Shown piece by piece: positions 5,846-14,202 of a stretch of 29,986 nucleotides of DNA. The stretch's first letter is position 1. The number at the start of each line of letters is the position of its first letter. Under the pieces are notes generated by a model. That model was not told where the DNA came from, did not search any database, and worked only from the letters and a program-made list of their open reading frames with translations. Both the position numbers and the translations under genes were made by a program. Source of the stretch: Gammaproteobacteria bacterium (GTDB lineage: Bacteria > Pseudomonadota > Gammaproteobacteria > Steroidobacterales > UBA11654); NCBI GenBank assembly GCA_012965065.1, contig DTSX01000055.1:1-29986 (forward strand), written 5' to 3'.

Positions 5846-7921
5846 CTTTCTCATTGATAGTCTAACTCTTTTCTGCCTGTCTATTTCTATGACTTTGACA
5901 TTGATTATTTGCCCTTCACTAAGTACATCGTTTACAGATTTAACCCTGTCTTCAGAAATCTCTGAAATATGAACTAGTCCATCTTTACCAGGAAGAATGG
6001 TTACAAAAGCTCCAAAATCCATAATTTTTGCCACTCGACCCTCATAAATCTTTCCTACTTCAACGTCTGCAGTTAATAGTAATATTTTTTCCTTTGCAGC
6101 CTCACCTGCAGCTCGATCCACAGATGCTATAGTAATCAACCCCGTATCGTTAATATCAACTTGAGCCCCAGTGACCTCAGTAATCGACCTTATGGTTGAC
6201 CCACCTTTGCCAATTACATCCCTGATTTTGTCTTTTGCAACGGTTAAAGTAATAATCGATGGTGCATATTTTGAATATTGTTCGGATGGTTTATCTATGA
6301 CATTATTCATCTCTACCAAAATACTTAAGCGTGCAGTCTTTGCTTGTTCTAAAGCGTCTTTCATAATGGATTCATTAATCCCTTGAATCTTGATATCCAT
6401 CTGCAAGGCAGTGACCCCATCTTTTGTACCAGCAACTTTAAAATCCATATCACCCAAATGGTCTTCATCGCCCAAAATGTCTGTTAGAACTGTGTATTTT
6501 TCGTCTTCTTTAACCAAACCCATAGCAACACCAGCTACATGAGTCTTAATAGGGACACCCGCTTGCATGAGTGCCAAACTAGACCCGCAAACTGTTGCCA
6601 TAGAACTAGAGCCATTTGATTCCGTTATTTCAGAAACAAGTCTGATGGTATAGGGAAAAGATTCCATATCAGGTAAAACTGCTTCTAGTGCCCTTCGAGC
6701 TAATTTACCATGGCCAATTTCCCTTCTTTTCGGTGATCCCATGAAACCTGTTTCACCAACGGAAAATGGGGGGAAGTTATAATGCAGCATAAATTTATCT
6801 TTGTATTCACCTTCCAAAGCATCAATGATCTGAGAATACCTTTCAGTTCCCAGAGTTGCAGCCACAATTGCTTGCGTTTCTCCTCTGGTAAATAACGCAG
6901 AACCATGGGCCCTCTCCAATAACCCTACCTCTATATTAATGTCCCTAACAGTTTTACTGTCTCTCCCATCAATTCTTGGTTGGCCTTCTAATATTCTTGT
7001 TCTAACGATATTTTTCTCTATAGATTTAAGTTCATCCTTGATTTCAGAAGACCCGTACTCTTTTTCTGGGTTTTCATCAAGAATTTTTGCTTCAGTTACG
7101 AGTCTTATTTCTTCTAATTGTCCTTGTCTGGTAGCTTTGTCTGAAATTTGATATGCCTCATTTAATTTACTCTCACTTAAATTAAGGATCTGAGTAGATA
7201 AGTCGGGGTCTGTTGATATTGCCTCATATTCCCAAGCTTCTTTACCAATTTCTGTTTGCAGTTCTTTGATCACATTGATAACAGGTTGCATTTGTTCATG
7301 GCCATACAGGACGGCACCCAACATAATTTCTTCTGATAATTCATTGGCCTCAGATTCAACCATTAATATTGCTTCACTTGTTCCAGCGACAATCAAATTC
7401 AATTGTGAATCTGACATGTCTGATAATTCTGGATTTAGGCAATATTTGTTGTCTATATACCCTACCCTTGCGCCTGCAATGGGACCATCAAAAGGAATGC
7501 CAGATATGGAAAGTGCTGCTGATGCACCAATCATTGCAATGACATCTGTCTGTATTTCAGGGTCCATGCTCAATAATGTTGCGATAACTTGAACTTCGTT
7601 CATAAAACCTTTTGGGAAAAGTGGTCTGAGAGGTCTATCTATTAGTCTTGATACCAATGTTTCTTTTTCACTCGGTCTGCCTTCGCGTTTAAAAAAACCA
7701 CCCGGAATTTTCCCAGCAGCATAAGTTTTTTCTACGTAATGTACTCCTAAAGGAAAGAAGCTTTGTCCTGGCTTTGGCTCCCTTTTAGCTACAACAGTAA
7801 CTAAAATTGTTGTACCTCCTGATGAAATTACAACTGATCCGTGTGCTTGTCTTGCTATTTTCCCTGATTCTATAACTATGTTTTGGTTCCCATATGGGAT
7901 GGTCTTTGTTATTACTTTCAC
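5822..7921 (-). CDS. pnp: Polyribonucleotide nucleotidyltransferase (PNPase)
   Basis: PNPase degrades RNA 3' to 5' using phosphate, as a trimer and often in the RNA degradosome. The 699-residue product shows the family layout: first RNase PH domain (from residue 1), all-helical domain, catalytic second RNase PH domain (DILGDEDHLGDMDFKVAGTK with the catalytic aspartates), KH domain with IGKGG (about 550-615), and S1 domain (about 620-695, GRVAKIMDFGAFV). The start is GTG, set by a strong AAAGGA six nt upstream. It is 56 nt downstream of rpsO, the usual rpsO-pnp pair. The last codons overlap convergent dksA. Confidence 0.97.
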   Translation of the reverse strand: MKVITKTIPYGNQNIVIESGKIARQAHGSVVISSGGTTILVTVVAKREPKPGQSFFPLGVHYVEKTYAAGKIPGGFFKREGRPSEKETLVSRLIDRPLRPLFPKGFMNEVQVIATLLSMDPEIQTDVIAMIGASAALSISGIPFDGPIAGARVGYIDNKYCLNPELSDMSDSQLNLIVAGTSEAILMVESEANELSEEIMLGAVLYGHEQMQPVINVIKELQTEIGKEAWEYEAISTDPDLSTQILNLSESKLNEAYQISDKATRQGQLEEIRLVTEAKILDENPEKEYGSSEIKDELKSIEKNIVRTRILEGQPRIDGRDSKTVRDINIEVGLLERAHGSALFTRGETQAIVAATLGTERYSQIIDALEGEYKDKFMLHYNFPPFSVGETGFMGSPKRREIGHGKLARRALEAVLPDMESFPYTIRLVSEITESNGSSSMATVCGSSLALMQAGVPIKTHVAGVAMGLVKEDEKYTVLTDILGDEDHLGDMDFKVAGTKDGVTALQMDIKIQGINESIMKDALEQAKTARLSILVEMNNVIDKPSEQYSKYAPSIITLTVAKDKIRDVIGKGGSTIRSITEVTGAQVDINDTGLITIASVDRAAGEAAKEKILLLTADVEVGKIYEGRVAKIMDFGAFVTILPGKDGLVHISEISEDRVKSVNDVLSEGQIINVKVIEIDRQKRVRLSMRKLDESTSS

Positions 7922-7927
7922 TGTTAA

Positions 7928-7933
7928 TCCTTT
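7928..7933 (-). promoter_or_regulatory. Shine-Dalgarno for the GTG start of pnp
   Basis: Minus-strand AAAGGA is followed by 6 nt and then GTG. It fixes the start at 7921, since the pnp protein begins directly with the conserved N-terminal strand after this codon. Confidence 0.7.
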
Positions 7934-7947
7934 TTTTAGAGAATACT

Positions 7948-7965
7948 AAGAAAACCTAGTTTCTT
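7948..7965 (-). promoter_or_regulatory. Small AU-rich hairpin in the rpsO-pnp spacer
   Basis: AAGAAA(A)C and GTTTCTT form a 7-bp stem with one bulge and a 3-nt loop. In E. coli an RNase III hairpin in this spacer controls pnp. This one is much shorter and weaker, so an equivalent role is only a guess. Confidence 0.25.
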
Positions 7966-7977
7966 TTGATTTTTACC

Positions 7978-8247
7978 TTACTTCCTTAAACCTAATTTAG
8001 AAATTAATTGTTGATATTGACTTATATCTTTATTTTTTAGGTAATCCAGCAGCTTTCTTCTCTTGTTTACCATCATTAGAAGTCCTCGTCTTGAGTGATG
8101 ATCTTTTTTATGTAAATTAAAATGATCCATTAAAGAATTTATTCTCTCAGACAAAAGAGCCACTTGGACTTCAGCTGATCCAGTGTCCTGGTCAGATAGT
8201 TTGTATTTCTCAATTACTTCTTTTTTTGTTTCAGCTGTTAAAGGCAT
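7978..8247 (-). CDS. rpsO: 30S ribosomal protein S15
   Basis: S15 is a primary binding protein of the 16S rRNA central domain. The 89-residue product has the family length and hallmark sequence: DTGSAEVQVALLSERI, HKKDHHSRRGLL and MVNKRRKLLDYL. It sits between truB and pnp, the common order. A candidate promoter lies just upstream, so expression may not depend only on readthrough from truB. No strong Shine-Dalgarno is visible before the ATG. Confidence 0.98.
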   Translation of the reverse strand: MPLTAETKKEVIEKYKLSDQDTGSAEVQVALLSERINSLMDHFNLHKKDHHSRRGLLMMVNKRRKLLDYLKNKDISQYQQLISKLGLRK

Positions 8248-8279
8248 ATTTACTACATCAAATATTATTTTCAGACGCT

Positions 8280-8307
8280 ATTCTACATAGTTTATTGATG
8301 ACGACAA
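8280..8307 (-). promoter_or_regulatory. Candidate rpsO promoter
   Basis: On the minus strand TTGTCG (8302-8307) and TAGAAT (8280-8285) are separated by 16 nt, with the start of transcription expected near 8273, about 25 nt before the rpsO ATG. rpsO has its own promoter in E. coli at the same place. The -35 has only four of six matches. Confidence 0.45.
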
Positions 8308-8322
8308 CTAGATAATAATTAA

Positions 8323-9231
8323 TTAATTAAAATTAAAAACTCTAATGGGTTTTAAAAACCCATCTTTTTCAATACACCCAAGCCCAACAATCTGATCATT
8401 ATGATCATAGACCCTTAGACTTTGATTCAAAAAGGTAGCTTCGGGCTGCAACATAACTTTTTGACCTTGAATAAAACAAGAGCGATATTCTTTGTTTATA
8501 TTTACTTTGGGTAAAAATTTAATCGCTGTATCCAATGGCAACAAGTAACTGTGTAATTCCTGACTTTTTTTTGCAATTTCTAGTTGCTTCAGTGTGATTA
8601 TATTTTGACAGTCAAGTAGATCGATTGAGATCCTTCTTAGTTCAGTGACATGTGCATATGTGTTCAGCTGGATTCCAATATCTTCTATCAGAGTTCGAAT
8701 ATAAGTACCCTTGCCACAATGGACAATCAGTTCTAACAAGTCTTCTTTGTAATTTTTTAAACAAATACTGTGAACCACTATTTGTCTACTTTTTCTGGGT
8801 ATCGTTAAACCTTTTCTTGCATACTTATACAATCTAATTCCATTAACTTTAATTGCAGAAAACATAGGTGGCAATTGTTCTGATTTACCAATAAATAATT
8901 TCAAAACTTCTTCAATTTGTTCATTCTTTAATTTTTTAAATGTTTTTTTTACTAATACACTTCCTTCACGATCAGCTGTTGTCGTTTTAATGCCAAGTTT
9001 TGCGATTACACGGTAGGTTTTTGACGATTCAATTAAATATTTTGAAACTTTTGTTGCCTGGCCAAAACAAATCGGTAGAACGCCAGTTGCAATTGGGTCC
9101 AAACTACCTGTATGGCCTGCTTTTTCTGCCGCAAAGAGTTTTTTTGTTATTTGCAACGCCTTATTTGAAGTTACACCTGATGGCTTATCCAGTAATAATA
9201 TTCCATTTATTTTATTTGTTTTTCTGGTCAT
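8323..9231 (-). CDS. truB: tRNA pseudouridine(55) synthase
   Basis: TruB converts uridine 55 in the T-loop of most tRNAs to pseudouridine. The 302-residue product has the N-terminal GILLLDKPSGVTSN and the catalytic motif GHTGSLDPIATGVLP with Asp45 as nucleophile. RCSKGTYIRTL-type sequence appears as HCGKGTYIRTLIEDIG, and a short C-terminal PUA-like part ends the protein. The ATG lies 20 nt inside the end of rbfA, so translation is likely coupled. Neighbours (infB-rbfA-truB-rpsO) are in the standard order. Confidence 0.96.
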   Translation of the reverse strand: MTRKTNKINGILLLDKPSGVTSNKALQITKKLFAAEKAGHTGSLDPIATGVLPICFGQATKVSKYLIESSKTYRVIAKLGIKTTTADREGSVLVKKTFKKLKNEQIEEVLKLFIGKSEQLPPMFSAIKVNGIRLYKYARKGLTIPRKSRQIVVHSICLKNYKEDLLELIVHCGKGTYIRTLIEDIGIQLNTYAHVTELRRISIDLLDCQNIITLKQLEIAKKSQELHSYLLPLDTAIKFLPKVNINKEYRSCFIQGQKVMLQPEATFLNQSLRVYDHNDQIVGLGCIEKDGFLKPIRVFNFN

Positions 9232-9577
9232 TCATTATGGTTTTATCTATTAACTTGTTCATGTACAAGGCATCCTGTTCTTTCGTATCATAAATAAATA
9301 TCAGATTTGGTAATTTTTTTAAGTTTAACTGGGCGCTCATTTCTTTTTTAAGAAAGCCGGTTGCTTTTCTCAAAATTGATTCAATTTGTTTGGCTTTGTT
9401 TTGTTGATTTAAAATGAGAAAATAAACTTTGGCAGTGCTGATGTCCTTGGTAACCCTAACTTCACTAATAATGACATTCTTTAACCTTGGGTCACTTACT
9501 TTTAGTGAGAGTAATTCGCTGAGTATTCGTTGAATTTTGACTTCAACTTTTTTATTGATAGCAAATTCATTAGGCAT
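9212..9577 (-). CDS. rbfA: 30S ribosome-binding factor A
   Basis: RbfA is a KH-fold factor needed for late 16S rRNA 5'-end processing and cold adaptation. The 121-residue product matches in length and shows the N-terminal pattern KIQRILSELLSLKVSDPRL followed by VRVTKDISTAKVYF-like sequence. LPNLIFIYD lies near the end. It starts 3 nt after the infB stop and its end overlaps the truB start by 20 nt. Confidence 0.94.
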   Translation of the reverse strand: MPNEFAINKKVEVKIQRILSELLSLKVSDPRLKNVIISEVRVTKDISTAKVYFLILNQQNKAKQIESILRKATGFLKKEMSAQLNLKKLPNLIFIYDTKEQDALYMNKLIDKTIMNDQKNK

Positions 9578-9580
9578 AGA

Positions 9581-11998
9581 TTACTGATTTATCTCTAACT
9601 TGGTATAACATTCAATTTGATCACCAATTTTAACGTCATTATAATTTTTAACACCAATTCCACATTCTGTTCCAGATTTTACTTTGTTGACCGAGTCTTT
9701 GAATCTCTTTAGTGATTCAAGTTCTCCTTCATAGATCACCGTGTTGTCTCTTAGAACTCGGATAGAACTGGATTTGGTGACCGTACCCTCGGTTACTAAA
9801 CAGCCTGCTATTTTACCAAGTTTTGGTGAATCAAAAATATCTCTAACTTCTGCAAGCCCTGTTATTTCTTCTTTAATAATGGGTGTTGCATGACCTTCAA
9901 TAATGTCTGAAACATCGTCTATTGTTTCATAAATCACACTATAGTATTTAATCTCAACATCAGATTCTTTTATAATCTTTCTAGCACCGGTGTCTGCTCT
10001 CACATTAAATCCTATAATGAATGCGTTAGAAGCAGTAGCTAAGTTAATATCAGATTCACTAATACCACCAACTCCTGAGGATATAATATCAACTTCAACC
10101 TCATCGGTTGACAGTTTCAGCAAAGAATCCCTTATTGCCTCAACACTGCCTTGGACATCAGCTTTAACTATCAGAGAAATTGTTTTTTTGGAACTGTCCA
10201 TAGATTGTTCCATGAAATTTTTCATCTTTATGATTTTTTGATCGTTTAATTTGTTAACTCTATTTCTGTCTTTCCTAAGAGTTGAAATTTCTTTTCCTTG
10301 TTTTTCATTACTCACAACTCTTATTTCATCTCCAGCATTGGGGGTGGAAGATAATCCAAAAACCTTTACAGGCGTGGAAGGAGTAACAAAATTAAGTTCC
10401 TTATTATTTTCATCCATTAGGATTCTTGCTTTTCCAAATTCTTCACCAGCGATAATTAAATCCCCCTTGTTCAATCGCCCCTCAGTAATTAAAATTGTTG
10501 CCACTGCCCCTTTTCCGCTTTCTATCCCGGATTCTATAACAACACCAACTGCTCTGCCTTCATTGGACGCTTTTAGATCTAAAATTTCAGATTGTAAAAC
10601 GATGGTTTCTAATAAATTTTCAATACCATCACCGGTTTTTGCTGAAATATTAACAAATAGACAATCGCCACCTAAATCATCTGGAACAATTTCATTTGCA
10701 ATCATTTCATTTCGTACTTTCTCGATATCCGATTCAGGTTTATCAATTTTATTTATAGCAACGATGATAGGGACAACAGATGCTCTGGCATGCTCAATAG
10801 ATTCAACTGTTTGCGGTTTCACCCCATCGTTGGCTGCAACGACAAGAATGATAATATCAGTAACATTGGCACCGCGTGCTCTCATACTGCTAAAAGCGGC
10901 ATGTCCTGGCGTATCTAAAAATGTAATGGAGTTTGATTTATGTACTATCGAGTAGGCGCCAATGTGTTGTGTAATGCCTCCGGCTTCTTTATCTACAACC
11001 TTACTCTTCCTAATGTAATCTAATAGTGATGTTTTTCCATGGTCAACATGTCCCATAATAGTCACAACTGGGGGTCTATCAACTTTTTCGTACGTATCAT
11101 CTCCATCATCAAATAAGGTGTCCTCAACTGTTCGTTCATCCATAGGAACTGCTTTGTGTCCCATTTCTTGAACGATCAAAATTGCAGTTTCCTGATCAAG
11201 ATTATCGTTTGCTGTAGCGATAACACCCAAATTCATCATGCTGGTGATCACTTCATTAACTTTCATGGATAATTTTTGAGCAAGTCCCTGCGGCGTAATG
11301 ACTTCAGGTATCACCACCTCTTTTACTACGGGTGAGGTAGGTTTCTCGAATGTATGTGCTTGATCAAGTATTGCTGAACTGAGAGACCTTCTAATCTTCC
11401 TTTTTTTTCTTTTCTTGACTTTTCCTTTTACGTGAAGCTCTTTAATAAGATAGGGGTCTTCATCAACCTGGTTTTTTCTTTTTTTCTTTTTAAGTCCTTT
11501 ATCTTTTTTATGAGAAGTGTCTTTGGGTTTTTTATCGGTTACAGAAATCTTGGATTGGTTCTTGTTGATGATTTCAGCAGGCGCACTCTCCAGCTTTTGA
11601 TTTTGAATTTCCTCTTCAATTTGTTTTTGTTTTTCCTGTTCCAGTTTTTTTTGTTCTTCAAGTTCTTTTTTTGCCTGATCAATCAAAGTTTCTTTTTTCA
11701 GATAGGTTCTTTTTTTTCTAACTTCAACGTTTACCGTTCTTGATCTGCCAAAACTTCCAGATAGTTTTAACTCACTCTGTGATCGTCTATTAATGGTTAA
11801 TTTTTTAGGTGCCGATGAAGCTGTTGATTTCGTTCCATGGCTTCCCCTTAAATGGTTTAACAACAGCAGCTTTTGGTCGTTTGAGACTACATCGTTTTTA
11901 TCTGTTACATCAATTCCAGCATCATTTAATTGCAATATTAGTTTTTCACTGGATAACTTTAATGCCGTGGCTAGTTTGGAAACGGTTGTTGTTGACAT
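9581..11998 (-). CDS. infB: Translation initiation factor IF-2
   Basis: IF-2 is the GTPase that places fMet-tRNA on the 30S subunit and joins the 50S. The 805-residue protein begins with an IF2 N-terminal helical domain, then has a long Lys/Glu-rich linker (about 90-205). A second N-domain follows near 230, then the G domain with G1 GHVDHGKT (316-323), DTPGH and NKID. After this come the beta-barrel and C-terminal domains that bind fMet-tRNA. A strong GGAGGAG (12008-12014) inside the nusA 3' end lies 9 nt before the ATG. The linker makes plus-strand T-rich shadow frames. It is somewhat shorter than the 890 residues of E. coli IF-2, all in the linker. Confidence 0.98.
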   Translation of the reverse strand: MSTTTVSKLATALKLSSEKLILQLNDAGIDVTDKNDVVSNDQKLLLLNHLRGSHGTKSTASSAPKKLTINRRSQSELKLSGSFGRSRTVNVEVRKKRTYLKKETLIDQAKKELEEQKKLEQEKQKQIEEEIQNQKLESAPAEIINKNQSKISVTDKKPKDTSHKKDKGLKKKKRKNQVDEDPYLIKELHVKGKVKKRKKRKIRRSLSSAILDQAHTFEKPTSPVVKEVVIPEVITPQGLAQKLSMKVNEVITSMMNLGVIATANDNLDQETAILIVQEMGHKAVPMDERTVEDTLFDDGDDTYEKVDRPPVVTIMGHVDHGKTSLLDYIRKSKVVDKEAGGITQHIGAYSIVHKSNSITFLDTPGHAAFSSMRARGANVTDIIILVVAANDGVKPQTVESIEHARASVVPIIVAINKIDKPESDIEKVRNEMIANEIVPDDLGGDCLFVNISAKTGDGIENLLETIVLQSEILDLKASNEGRAVGVVIESGIESGKGAVATILITEGRLNKGDLIIAGEEFGKARILMDENNKELNFVTPSTPVKVFGLSSTPNAGDEIRVVSNEKQGKEISTLRKDRNRVNKLNDQKIIKMKNFMEQSMDSSKKTISLIVKADVQGSVEAIRDSLLKLSTDEVEVDIISSGVGGISESDINLATASNAFIIGFNVRADTGARKIIKESDVEIKYYSVIYETIDDVSDIIEGHATPIIKEEITGLAEVRDIFDSPKLGKIAGCLVTEGTVTKSSSIRVLRDNTVIYEGELESLKRFKDSVNKVKSGTECGIGVKNYNDVKIGDQIECYTKLEINQ

Positions 11999-12004
11999 AT
12001 TTAA

Positions 12005-13549
12005 CTACTCCTCCGATCCAAGTTCTTCTTCACTAATGTCATCATCTGGAATGACCTCACCTGCTTTGAACCAGTCTTCTCGTGCTTGAAGTATAACTTT
12101 TGCTGCTAAATCCTCATCCAATTCTTCAATCTCCTGAAGGTCATCAACCGATTGTTCTGCCAACTTATTTTTGGTATTAACCCCTGCTCTTGCTAGCGAA
12201 AATGCAAGCTCTGGTGTTATTAATGGAAGTTCAAGGAGGTCATCGGAAGGTCCGTGAACATCAAGGTCCTCTTCTGTGCTGATTGCCTCAATGAGCAATT
12301 GGTCTTGGGCTCGTTCTCTAAGTTCAGCAACCAATTTCTCATCAAATCCCTCAATTTCTTCCAATTCATCAATGGGAACATAGGCAATTTCTTCAATGTT
12401 AGAAAATCCTTCTTGTGCCAATAATGATGCTACATCTTCATCAACAGAAAGTTTATTTGTGAAAAGGTCGATAATCTTTTGCATCTCATGTTCATCTATT
12501 TCCTGTGCATCAGCCTCGCTCATTACATTCAATTTCCATTGTGTAAGATCACTGGCCAGCCTTATATTTTGACCACCTCTTCCGATTGCCTGAGAAAGCT
12601 TAGCTTCTTCTACTGCAATATCCATCGAGTTAGTCTCTTCATCAACAATGATTGAGATCACATTTGCTGGTGACATAGCATTTATAACAAATTGAGCAGC
12701 GTTATCTGACCACAAAATAATATCAATCCGTTCACCATTAAGTTCATTCGAGACAGCTTGCACTCTTGAGCCCCTCATGCCAACACAAGCACCAACAGGA
12801 TCGATTCTTTTATCCTCAGAAGTTACAGCTATTTTAGCTCTCAGACCAGGATCCCTCGCTGCTCCAACGATGGAAATAAGATTTTGTCCTATTTCAGGAA
12901 CTTCTATTTTAAATAATTCAATTAAGAAACTAGGCTCAACTCTGGACAGTATTAAAGGAGGTCCTTTTAGGTCTATATTGATCTCTTTTAGTATTGCCTT
13001 TAACCGGTCTTGAGGTCTAATAGGTTCTTTGGGGATAGTTTCTCTTCTGGGTAAAAAAGCTTCTGCGTTGTTGCCAAGATCAAGATAGTAGCCGCTTCTG
13101 TCCAATCTTTTTACAACGCCCCCAACTAATTGACCAACTTTATCGTGATAAAGATCTATAGTTTTCTGTTTCTCAGCCTCTCTTACTTTCTGAACAATAA
13201 CTTGCTTGGCAATTTGTGCGCCAATTCTATCAAAATCAATCGATTCTATTTCTTGTTCAACGTATTCGCCAATTTGAGCAGACGCATCAATTTCCACGGC
13301 ATCAATCATTCTTAATTCAAAATCAGGTTCTTCTAATTCTCTTGAATCGTCGGCAAAAACAAACCATCTCCTGTATGTTTTGTAATCTCCTGTTTGCCGA
13401 TCAATCCTAACGTTAACATCAATATCTTCAGCGTATTTTTTCTTAGTTGCAGATGCAATAGCACTCTCAATTGCATCAAATATAATTTCCGGTTCCACAT
13501 CTTTGGCTGTAGAAACTGCGTCAACAACTTGTATGATATCCGCGTCCAT
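12005..13549 (-). CDS. nusA: Transcription termination/antitermination factor NusA
   Basis: NusA binds RNA polymerase and controls pausing, termination and antitermination. The 514-residue product has the N-terminal polymerase-binding domain, an S1 domain (GGVVKRLDRSGYYLDLG), two KH domains (IDPVGACVGMRGSRVQAV, then SQAIGRGGQNIRLAS), and two C-terminal acidic helix-hairpin-helix repeats. These repeats are typical of gammaproteobacterial NusA. AGGTGA just before the ATG is a good ribosome binding site. It lies between rimP and infB. An intrinsic terminator upstream of rimP makes attenuation by NusA itself plausible. Confidence 0.98.
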   Translation of the reverse strand: MDADIIQVVDAVSTAKDVEPEIIFDAIESAIASATKKKYAEDIDVNVRIDRQTGDYKTYRRWFVFADDSRELEEPDFELRMIDAVEIDASAQIGEYVEQEIESIDFDRIGAQIAKQVIVQKVREAEKQKTIDLYHDKVGQLVGGVVKRLDRSGYYLDLGNNAEAFLPRRETIPKEPIRPQDRLKAILKEINIDLKGPPLILSRVEPSFLIELFKIEVPEIGQNLISIVGAARDPGLRAKIAVTSEDKRIDPVGACVGMRGSRVQAVSNELNGERIDIILWSDNAAQFVINAMSPANVISIIVDEETNSMDIAVEEAKLSQAIGRGGQNIRLASDLTQWKLNVMSEADAQEIDEHEMQKIIDLFTNKLSVDEDVASLLAQEGFSNIEEIAYVPIDELEEIEGFDEKLVAELRERAQDQLLIEAISTEEDLDVHGPSDDLLELPLITPELAFSLARAGVNTKNKLAEQSVDDLQEIEELDEDLAAKVILQAREDWFKAGEVIPDDDISEEELGSEE

Positions 13550-13575
13550 TGTTCACCTATATTATTTTATTTATG

Positions 13576-14034
13576 TTATTCAAATGCAGGTACCAGCCTA
13601 CAAATTTCAATGGCATCCATCTGTATGTTAATTTTCTGGTTATTTTCAATAATACTAATGCTGCCGTCTATCCTTTCTAATAATGTGCCTTTATAAATCT
13701 TTCGGTTATCGATTTTTATTTTTAATTTTATCTTAATCACTTTGCCGATAAATTTGTCGTAATGTTCTTTTAAAATGAGTTTCCGATTCAATCCTGGCGA
13801 TGAAACTTCCAAATTATAGTATTCATTCAAAGCATTATCATCATCAAGTATTGGTGAAATAACTTTGGTTATCTTTACGCAATCATCAATTTTAATACCC
13901 CTTGTATGATCGATATAAACAATTATCTTGAGTGATTTTTTTCCCTGGTGACACTCTATATCTATAAGTTCATAGCCCATGATTTCAATACTTGTTTGAA
14001 TCATTTCTTGTATTTTTTCTCTCAAATCTCTCAC
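13576..14034 (-). CDS. rimP: Ribosome maturation factor RimP
   Basis: RimP assists 30S subunit maturation. From the GTG at 14032-14034 the protein has 152 residues, the normal length, with IMGYELIDIECHQG, DDCVKITKVI and the hallmark YNLEVSSPGLNRKL. GGTG lies 6 nt before this GTG. The reading frame continues upstream through the tRNA-fMet gene to an ATG at 14160, but that would place the tRNA and a terminator inside the coding region, so I reject it. It begins only about 10 nt after the U tract of the terminator. Confidence 0.93.
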   Translation of the reverse strand: MRDLREKIQEMIQTSIEIMGYELIDIECHQGKKSLKIIVYIDHTRGIKIDDCVKITKVISPILDDDNALNEYYNLEVSSPGLNRKLILKEHYDKFIGKVIKIKLKIKIDNRKIYKGTLLERIDGSISIIENNQKINIQMDAIEICRLVPAFE

Positions 14035-14044
14035 ATTAAACACC

Positions 14045-14070
14045 AAAAATAAAGCCCCAGATACGGGGCC
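14045..14070 (-). terminator. Intrinsic terminator/attenuator between tRNA-fMet and rimP
   Basis: On the minus strand GCCCC-GTATCT-GGGGC (with one more possible G-U pair) is followed by TTTATTTTT. It sits 13 nt after the tRNA CCA end and directly before the rimP ribosome binding site. No promoter fits between it and rimP, so the rimP-nusA-infB genes must be reached by readthrough. This fits an attenuator, as known downstream of metY in E. coli. Confidence 0.75.
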
Positions 14071-14082
14071 AAACCAAATACA

Positions 14083-14159
14083 TGGTAGCGGGGGCAGGAT
14101 TTGAACCTGCGACCTTCGGGTTATGAGCCCGACGAGCTGCCAGACTGCTCCACCCCGCA
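14083..14159 (-). tRNA. Initiator tRNA-fMet (CAT)
   Basis: The 77-nt minus-strand sequence folds as a tRNA with encoded CCA. Initiator marks are present: three consecutive G-C pairs in the anticodon stem (GGG/CCC) around CTCATAA, the A11-U24 pair in the D stem (GAGC/GCTC), and no Watson-Crick pair at the acceptor end. That end reads U1 opposite U72, where E. coli has C1 and A72. The T arm is GCAGG-TTCAAAT-CCTGC. Its position upstream of rimP-nusA-infB matches metY of E. coli. Confidence 0.97.
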
Positions 14160-14173
14160 TCTGTAGGTGAATG

Positions 14174-14202
14174 ATACTAACTTTTTATCATCAATCTAGC
14201 AA
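14174..14202 (-). promoter_or_regulatory. Candidate promoter of tRNA-fMet
   Basis: Minus-strand TTGCTA (14197-14202) and TAGTAT (14174-14179) are 17 nt apart, each with four of six consensus matches. The -35 overlaps the last codons of nuoN. Transcription would start roughly 7 nt before the mature tRNA. It would make tRNA-fMet and the genes after it independent of the nuo operon. Confidence 0.4.

Noticed and set aside
8312..8333. TAAT-rich repeat between truB and rpsO as a functional repeat
   Set aside because: It is a short low-complexity run in AT-rich DNA and includes the truB stop codon.
10251..10955. 234-codon open frame on the plus strand opposite infB
   Set aside because: It is a mirror of the well-supported infB coding frame, with no recognisable domain and no ribosome binding site that I can see.
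14035..14160. N-terminal extension of rimP through the tRNA-fMet gene
   Set aside because: The extension is the tRNA and a terminator read in frame; the RimP family start matches the GTG at 14034.
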